From positions 1 to 6,968 of the forward strand of contig JAUVRS010000135.1 in the NCBI GenBank assembly GCA_030597505.1: 6,968 bases of DNA, in the 5' to 3' direction. Origin of the DNA: Desulfobacteraceae bacterium. GTDB lineage: Bacteria > Desulfobacterota > DSM-4660 > Desulfatiglandales > Desulfatiglandaceae. The position numbers and the translations under genes are program-made. Under the pieces are notes generated by a model. The model searched no databases, had not been told where the DNA came from, and saw only the letters and a program-made list of their open reading frames with translations. Below, piece after piece: positions 1 to 4,006 of this stretch (the stretch's first letter is position 1; every line of letters begins with the position of its first letter).

Positions 1-1
1 C

Positions 2-64
2 GCGCCTCAATCGTGAAATCCTCGGAAGAGTGTTGCTATTCCTGTGGTTTCGCTCAATCGGCGC
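2..64. repeat. Extended imperfect inverted repeat (hairpin element)
   Basis: Base-by-base pairing gives a long interrupted stem. GCGCC (2-6) pairs with GGCGC (60-64). A symmetrical internal loop follows in which both sides read TCAATC (7-12 and 54-59). GTGAAA (13-18) pairs with TTTCGC (48-53, one G-U), and CC (20-21) pairs with GG (46-47) past a bulged T. After a small internal loop, GGAAGAG (24-30) faces CTATTCC (36-42) with one G-A mismatch and a TGTTG loop. The element lies beyond the 3' end of the Hpt gene. It has no adjacent T-run inside the window, so it is not a clear terminator. It could be a REP-like extragenic palindrome, a small structured RNA or the edge of a larger element. The structure is seen directly; its role is unknown. 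Confidence 0.5.
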
Positions 65-92
65 AGCCAAATCTGATCTAAATCTGTGCGCC
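60..92. other. Alternative stem competing with the 2-64 hairpin
   Basis: GGCGCA (60-65) is exactly complementary to TGCGCC (87-92), with a 21-base A/T-rich loop. The left arm is the same strand that closes the base of the 2-64 hairpin, so the two helices exclude each other. That arrangement resembles a switch, but six base pairs with a long loop can arise by chance. No open reading frame or RNA family was recognised in 1-230. Short direct repeats also occur here: CTCAATCG at 6-13 and 53-60, CAAATCTGAT at 68-77 and 170-179, and TTTATCTTC at 141-149 and 179-187. Confidence 0.25.
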
Positions 93-232
93 AACTCTGT
101 GAATTTATTTTTGCGCGAACCCTTAATTGACCCGTTGAGTTTTATCTTCAGGTCGTCATGATATCCATGCAAATCTGATTTATCTTCTTTGCACGTGATT
201 CGGTGTCAGTTTCGTTTGTGAGCGCGGCCTTG

Positions 233-550
233 CTACCCTCTGGTATGCTCAATCATCTGTTCCAGCTTGGTTCTAATCTCCTGTACGGATTCAGCGACAC
301 CGTCAAGGATTCCATTGCGGGCGTCCTTTTCCATCTCTGTGGCAGCCTCATAGAGATCCATCAGACCAAGGTTGCCTGCAGCGCCCTTTATGGAATGAGC
401 TGCGCCGGCCGCTTTCTCCGGGTCTTTTTCTTTAACTGCAGACAGAAGCTTGTCCAGGTCAGACATCCCGGTTTCAACGAAAAGCTCTATAAGTTCCACA
501 TATTCATCCTCATCCAGACCCAGGTTTTCCGCTAATTTTTTTATATCCAT
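233..550 (-). CDS. Hpt-domain histidine phosphotransfer protein (orphan)
   Basis: This is a 105-residue all-helical protein consisting of little more than one Hpt domain. The signature around residues 51-62 (A-H-S-I-K-G-A-A-G-N-L-G) contains the phospho-accepting histidine, H52, followed by the usual lysine-glycine. Such proteins pass a phosphoryl group between receiver domains of hybrid histidine kinases and response regulators in the cytoplasm. The start at 550 is chosen because AGAGGTG sits just upstream. An in-frame ATG at 592 would add 14 residues but overlaps the predicted -10 element and lacks a clear ribosome site. No kinase or receiver gene is adjacent, so its partners must be encoded elsewhere. 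Length and motif fit monodomain Hpt proteins well; the pathway served cannot be inferred. Confidence 0.9.
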   Translation of the reverse strand: MDIKKLAENLGLDEDEYVELIELFVETGMSDLDKLLSAVKEKDPEKAAGAAHSIKGAAGNLGLMDLYEAATEMEKDARNGILDGVAESVQEIRTKLEQMIEHTRG

Positions 551-552
551 AA

Positions 553-559
553 CACCTCT
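553..559 (-). promoter_or_regulatory. Ribosome binding site deciding the Hpt start
   Basis: Read on the minus strand this is AGAGGTG, placed immediately before the ATG at 550. It supports the 105-residue form over the longer in-frame start at 592. Confidence 0.65.
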
Positions 560-591
560 TTGTTTACGCGGTACTGTTAATGGTTTACTCA

Positions 592-620
592 AAAATAATA
601 GAAAGATCTGTTTGCGTCAA
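592..620 (-). promoter_or_regulatory. Putative sigma-70-type promoter of the Hpt gene
   Basis: On the minus strand TTGACG (620-615; 5 of 6 consensus) is followed after 17 bases by TATTTT (597-592; 4 of 6). Transcription would begin near 585, giving a leader of about 35 bases before the ATG at 550. Assigned by consensus matching only. Confidence 0.45.
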
Positions 621-688
621 CCCCGAAGCGAGATCCGTTTCACTGGGATTTTTTTACAGGAGTACATCCTTGGAATTCCATATATTAC

Positions 689-717
689 TTGACATACAGA
701 GACCTTTTCCCTAGTCT
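689..717 (+). promoter_or_regulatory. Putative sigma-70-type promoter of the small exported protein gene
   Basis: A perfect TTGACA (689-694) is separated by 17 bases from TAGTCT (712-717; 4 of 6 to TATAAT). Transcription would start near 725, leaving an A/T-rich untranslated leader of about 110 bases before the ATG at 834. It diverges from the promoter at 592-620, so 551-833 is a shared divergent control region. I found no convincing operator in it. Confidence 0.45.
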
Positions 718-833
718 CAATTAAAATGTTGTAATTATTCCCTAATTATCCGATAAAAGATCAGAACTTTTCATATGTATCGTTTGTGTGTTTATAACCA
801 GTTTTTAAGTATCGAATAAATTAGGAGGTATGT

Positions 834-1139
834 ATGCACAAAATAATGAAATATTCCATTGTTTTTTTGTTGGTTGGGGGCCTTTTCCTTATCCCCTGCG
901 GGACGTCTGCTTTGGCACAGGACCGATACGGTAATTTGAATGATGAGGGTGTGGAGAGCATGCTCGCCGATTTTATCCTGGTGAGACCCCTCGGGATTAT
1001 TGCCACGGTGGTGGGGACAATCATGTTCGGTCTGTCCTCCCCCTTTTCAGCCCTGGGAGGGAATATCGATGAGGCCTATCAAAAAATGATGGTGGAACCT
1101 GCCCGTTTTACCTTTAAAAGACCTCTGGGCCAATTTTAG
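834..1139 (+). CDS. Small exported/membrane protein of unknown function with RPLG motifs
   Basis: This is a 101-residue protein preceded by a strong AGGAGG (823-828) five bases from its ATG. Residues 1-28 look like a signal peptide: a short basic start, a hydrophobic core, then an SALA-type cleavage site before Q29. A second hydrophobic stretch runs from about residue 48 to 72 and is glycine- and threonine-rich, as in a transmembrane or membrane-hairpin segment. It is followed by S-P-F-S-A-L-G-G-N. The tetrapeptide R-P-L-G occurs twice, at 51-54 and at 96-99 just before the C-terminus. I believe this pattern (RPLG, hydrophobic segment, PFSALGGN, FTF-RPLG at the end) recurs in small uncharacterised proteobacterial envelope proteins, but I know no function for it. 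It appears monocistronic, with its own promoter upstream and a hairpin downstream. A mature protein held in the inner membrane by the second segment is the most likely topology. Confidence 0.8.
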   Translation: MHKIMKYSIVFLLVGGLFLIPCGTSALAQDRYGNLNDEGVESMLADFILVRPLGIIATVVGTIMFGLSSPFSALGGNIDEAYQKMMVEPARFTFKRPLGQF

Positions 1140-1257
1140 AAATCATAAACGGTTATGCAGGCTGGATAGATTTTTAAATCACAATTTCTCCGCAAAATGA
1201 AAAGATGTTTTGTTGGAGTTAGCCCATCTGGTTCAATAACGATAAGGTTTCAGATGC

Positions 1258-1288
1258 CGCGTGTCAGAATTTGGGGTTCTGGCACGCG
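1258..1288 (+). terminator. Stable hairpin, possible terminator of the 834-1139 gene
   Basis: CGCGTGTCAGAA (1258-1269) pairs with TTCTGGCACGCG (1277-1288) over 12 base pairs with a single G-U, closing a 7-base loop. No immediate T-run follows; the sequence becomes T-rich only from about 1299 to 1320. It could end transcription from the small exported protein gene about 120 bases after its stop codon, or act as an mRNA-stabilising or other structured element. The stem is clear; the role is uncertain. Confidence 0.4.
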
Positions 1289-1558
1289 AGCCCTAAGGTT
1301 TGTTGTTATTTGTTTTCCTTCCTCGTGTTGTCCACTCCAGAAATCCTATTATTTTTCCCGAACTTATTGAGAAGTTACTAAGGGCCTGCGCAAAAAAACC
1401 ATGGAAACGATTGAGATCCCTTATTTTTGTTTCTCCGAAATATGGTATTTATTTGAAATAGCGAAACGAGTAATGGTTGAATATAAAGATTGGCGGTACG
1501 CCTCTTCCTTTGACAACCAAAATTGATGGGCACGGGTGACCGTAGGAGGTCCTTGAAT

Positions 1559-1615
1559 TTGGGAGCTAAAGGTGCTACTAGAAATGTGCAGAAGAGAAGA
1601 GTGTTGGTTTTCTAG
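1559..1615 (+). CDS. Possible short leader peptide
   Basis: A full-consensus AGGAGGT (1544-1550) lies more than 120 bases before the aldehyde dehydrogenase start, without a normal gene behind it. A TTG at 1559 is well spaced from it and opens an 18-codon frame encoding a basic peptide rich in R, K and V that ends at TAG 1613-1615. A second TTG at 1553 in the same frame is too close to the ribosome site. It could be a regulatory leader peptide or a chance frame behind an orphan Shine-Dalgarno sequence. No attenuator hairpin is evident between it and 1673. Confidence 0.2.
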   Translation: MGAKGATRNVQKRRVLVF

Positions 1616-1661
1616 GTGACACAAGAAACCGAGAAATTATCAAGAAATCATTACAATTTGT

Positions 1662-1667
1662 GGGAGG
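1662..1667 (+). promoter_or_regulatory. Ribosome binding site deciding the aldehyde dehydrogenase start
   Basis: GGGAGG lies five bases before the ATG at 1673. It supports that codon over the in-frame GTG at 1616, which would add 19 residues and has no comparable site. Confidence 0.7.
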
Positions 1668-1672
1668 GATGT

Positions 1673-3157
1673 ATGTCATTGTTGCCGGAAGTTAAGAAAC
1701 ACTATGGAAAACTGAAATTTTTTATTGATGGAGAATGGGTTGATTCCAAATCTACCAGTCTGCAGAAAGTTACCAACCCTGCAACCGATGAGGTGATTGC
1801 GGAATTTTCGGAAGCTACAAAGGAGGAGGCCCGCACAGCCGTGGAGGCGGCACACCGGGGCTTTCAGGAATGGAGTCAAGTGGCCATGCGGGAGAGGGTC
1901 CGGATGCTTTTTGATATGCGGGCCAGGTTTGAGGACCACCTTGACGATTTGACCCGGATTTTGACCCAGGATCACGGAAGGACCATCGGCGAGGCAAGAG
2001 GTTCGCTGAGACGGGTGATTGAAAACATCGAATCCGCATGCTCGGCTTTATACGGGTTGGCAAAACAAAACGAGCATATGGATCAGCTTGCAAACGGGAT
2101 TGACCAATATCTCGTATGGGAACCCCTGGGAGCTTTTCTGATTATCACCCCAGGGAACATCCCCATGCATGCGTGGTCATCATTTGTGCCCTATGCCCTT
2201 GCTGCAGGGTGTTCGGTAGTGGTAAGTCCCAGCAGGCAGGATCCCGTGGCTGCTGACGCTATTTGCAGGGTGGCCCAGGAGGTTGGGTTCCCCCCCGGGG
2301 CGATAAATCTTGTTCATGGCGGGAGGAATATCAACAAGGAAATACTGGCGCAACCCGAAATAAAGGGAGTCGGTTTTATCGGGTCCAACAGGGCGGGTCA
2401 TGATCTTTTCGCGCAGTGCGGAAAACTGGGGAAGACGTCGTCAGTAAACGGAAACGGTAAAAACTATCTTGTGATTATGCCGGATGCCGACCTGGACAGT
2501 GGGGTCGAGTGGATGTTGAGGGCGGGCTTTGGCATGTGCGGCCAGAGATGTCTGGGGATGGACAATATAGTGGTCATCGGTGACATATATGAGGAGGTGA
2601 AGAGCAGGCTTACGGCGGCGGCCGCCAATATGAAGCTCGGATACGGGCTTGACGAAGATACTGAAAATGGCCCTATGACCACCCAAGCGGGCAAGGAGAA
2701 CGTATTAGCGTGGATTGAGGGGGCCCTTGCGGAGGGAGCAAAGATAGTGCTTGATGGAAGGGCACCCAAAGTGCCGGATTATCCAAATGGCTACTTTCTT
2801 GGCCCAACCATTCTTGAAGATGTCGAAGTTGATATGACCATGGCCAAAGAGGAGGCCTTTGGTCCGGCGGTAGGGTTGATCAGGGGTAAGAGTCTTGATG
2901 AGGCCATTGAATGGATCAATACCAAAACGAACCTGGGGCACTCTGCATGTATCATGACAGGAAGCGGCAAGAGTGCACGCAAGTTTACAAAAGAGGTCAA
3001 TGTGGGCAACGTGGGGGTGAATGTCGGGGTTGCCCAGCCGTTTGCCTTTTTTCCTTTGGGATCCAGAAGGGAATCTTTTGTGGGGACGGCCAAGTCAAGA
3101 ATGGCATCCATGCGGATGTTTATGGATGAGAAGACGGTTACGGCAAGATGGGTGTAG
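1673..3157 (+). CDS. MmsA-like, probably CoA-acylating aldehyde dehydrogenase
   Basis: This 494-residue, full-length ALDH-superfamily enzyme is closest in pattern to methylmalonate-semialdehyde dehydrogenase (MmsA/IolA). Visible marks include F-I-D-G-E-W near the N-terminus, N-P-A-T-D-E-V, a P-G-N-I-P cofactor loop, F-I-G-S-N-R-A-G, catalytic C293 within G-Q-R-C, E-E-A-F-G-P (E394) and a C-terminal K-T-V-T-A-R-W. The hydrolytic ALDH general-base glutamate is absent (N259 by my alignment), as in CoA-dependent MmsA. The two arginines that bind the substrate carboxylate in Bacillus IolA appear kept (R114 and R292). The cofactor lysine of the usual K-P-S-E motif is replaced by serine (S185 in V-S-P-S-R-Q-D-P). 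MmsA enzymes convert a malonate semialdehyde plus CoA and NAD+ to an acyl-CoA, CO2 and NADH. With enamidase encoded in the same run, the inferred substrate is 2-formylglutarate, giving glutaryl-CoA. Methylmalonate or malonate semialdehyde remain alternatives. The family is secure; the substrate is inference. Confidence 0.88.
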   Translation: MSLLPEVKKHYGKLKFFIDGEWVDSKSTSLQKVTNPATDEVIAEFSEATKEEARTAVEAAHRGFQEWSQVAMRERVRMLFDMRARFEDHLDDLTRILTQDHGRTIGEARGSLRRVIENIESACSALYGLAKQNEHMDQLANGIDQYLVWEPLGAFLIITPGNIPMHAWSSFVPYALAAGCSVVVSPSRQDPVAADAICRVAQEVGFPPGAINLVHGGRNINKEILAQPEIKGVGFIGSNRAGHDLFAQCGKLGKTSSVNGNGKNYLVIMPDADLDSGVEWMLRAGFGMCGQRCLGMDNIVVIGDIYEEVKSRLTAAAANMKLGYGLDEDTENGPMTTQAGKENVLAWIEGALAEGAKIVLDGRAPKVPDYPNGYFLGPTILEDVEVDMTMAKEEAFGPAVGLIRGKSLDEAIEWINTKTNLGHSACIMTGSGKSARKFTKEVNVGNVGVNVGVAQPFAFFPLGSRRESFVGTAKSRMASMRMFMDEKTVTARWV

Positions 3158-3272
3158 CTGCTCTCCAGAAAGAGGCCCCGTTCAAGGGTCGTCTTATCTT
3201 TGGATCGCGATGTTTTGGTAAGGGCGTGGTTTTCACAACAAACAACCATAGTAATGAAAGGAGGGAGAATCA

Positions 3273-3992
3273 ATGAAGCTTATTATCGGTTTGATGGTAA
3301 TGATCGGGGTAGGGGTATGTTTTTTATCTTCTGTAGGGTCGGTGTATGCCGGAGAAAAGATCGGGGTTATTGTTGTGGATGTCCAGGGGGATTTTACAGA
3401 ATGGAAGAAGGGCTCTCTGGCGGTGGCGGGTACGGATAAGGCCTTTGTGGATAAGGTACAGAAGGCGACCGATAAACTGAACAGTGAAGGGTTCGTCATG
3501 TTCGCAACACAGGACTGGCATCCGGAAAACCACGTGTCTTTTTTTACGAACCACCCTGGGAAAAAGCCCTTTGAAATGATTTCAATCGAGGGAAAAAACC
3601 AAGTCCTGTGGCCGCCCCACTGCATACAGGGAACCGAAAACGCAAAGGTCCTTGTGGATAACAATCCTTTTCTGGCCATTGTAAAAAAGGGGCAAGATGC
3701 AAGATATGACAGCTACTCGGGATTTCAGGATGACGGCGGACAAAAGACCGAAATGGACAAAATTCTCAAAAAAAATCAGATCAAAAAAGTTGTGGTTTAT
3801 GGCATTGCAACGGATTACTGCGTGAAGGCAACGGCCATGGATGCAAAAGAAGCCGGCTATGATGTCATCGTCATAGAGGGACTCTCAAAAGGGGTGGCCC
3901 CCGACACCACCAAAAAGGCCCTTGAGGAGATGAAATCAAAAGGGATAACCGTTCTCGAGGAACTGGACGTTGAAAAGATAAAGGGTTCCTGA
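3273..3992 (+). CDS. Nicotinamidase (isochorismatase family) with an export signal
   Basis: The 239-residue protein starts behind AGGAGG (3259-3264). Residues 1-26 form a signal peptide: K2, a long hydrophobic core, and a V-Y-A cleavage site before G27. C16 is not in a good lipobox. The mature part is a complete cysteine hydrolase with the D-K-C triad: D36 (V-V-D-V-Q-G-D-F), K139 (V-K-K-G) and C183 (T-D-Y-C-V-K-A-T). Metal ligands of the nicotinamidase type are D81, H83 and H87 in T-Q-D-W-H-P-E-N-H. W-P-P-H-C-I-Q-G-T (113-121) and D-S-Y-S-G-F (146-151) are further hallmarks of nicotinamidase rather than of other isochorismatase-fold enzymes. The reaction is nicotinamide + water to nicotinate + ammonia. 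Usual PncA proteins are cytoplasmic NAD-salvage enzymes; the leader here points to the periplasm and a feeding role for the downstream nicotinate genes. The stop codon is 14 bases from the next start, implying one transcript. Confidence 0.9.
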   Translation: MKLIIGLMVMIGVGVCFLSSVGSVYAGEKIGVIVVDVQGDFTEWKKGSLAVAGTDKAFVDKVQKATDKLNSEGFVMFATQDWHPENHVSFFTNHPGKKPFEMISIEGKNQVLWPPHCIQGTENAKVLVDNNPFLAIVKKGQDARYDSYSGFQDDGGQKTEMDKILKKNQIKKVVVYGIATDYCVKATAMDAKEAGYDVIVIEGLSKGVAPDTTKKALEEMKSKGITVLEELDVEKIKGS

Positions 3993-3995
3993 CAC

Positions 3996-4000
3996 AGAGG
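3996..4000 (+). promoter_or_regulatory. Ribosome binding site for a TTG start
   Basis: AGAGG lies six bases before the TTG at 4007, inside the 14-base gap after the nicotinamidase stop. It supports initiation at TTG and possible translational coupling between the two genes. Confidence 0.5.
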
Positions 4001-4006
4001 TTCCAA

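Larger units (their letters stand above)
1140..1672. other. Intergenic region upstream of the nicotinate-related genes
   Basis: No convincing protein gene or stable-RNA gene is seen. The region holds an interrupted stem (CTCC 1188-1191 with GGAG 1215-1218, and CAAAA 1193-1197 with TTTTG 1208-1212) and the stronger hairpin at 1258-1288. It also holds a short dyad AACTT-N6-AAGTT (1361-1376) that could be an operator, and a possible leader ORF near its right end. The promoter for the aldehyde dehydrogenase gene should lie here, but no -35/-10 pair with proper spacing is persuasive. TTGACA at 1510 lacks a -10, and TATTAT at 1347 lacks a -35. An activator-dependent promoter is possible. Confidence 0.4.

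Noticed and set aside
68..187. Short direct repeats (CAAATCTGAT, TTTATCTTC) as a CRISPR or iteron array
   Set aside because: Only two copies of each, 9 to 10 bases long, without regular spacing; most likely chance or remnants.
551..592. Longer Hpt start at 592 (14 more residues)
   Set aside because: It would overlap the predicted -10 element, and the ATG at 550 has the better ribosome site.
630..655. Weak stem followed by a T-run (GGGATTTTTTT) as a plus-strand terminator
   Set aside because: The stem is four firm pairs plus wobbles, and no plus-strand gene lies upstream to be terminated.
1347..1352. TATTAT as a -10 element
   Set aside because: No -35-like hexamer at 15 to 19 bases upstream and no extended -10 TG.
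1510..1538. TTGACA as a promoter for the aldehyde dehydrogenase
   Set aside because: The -35 is perfect, but the sequence 16 to 18 bases downstream is G/C-rich with no -10 likeness.
1616..1672. Extending the aldehyde dehydrogenase to the upstream GTG (19 more residues)
   Set aside because: No ribosome site precedes the GTG, the extension does not resemble ALDH N-termini, and GGGAGG directly serves the ATG at 1673.
2791..3273. A 160-codon minus-strand frame across the aldehyde dehydrogenase 3' end and the following gap
   Set aside because: It is antisense to a strongly supported gene, has low-complexity S/T/L/P composition and no family features.
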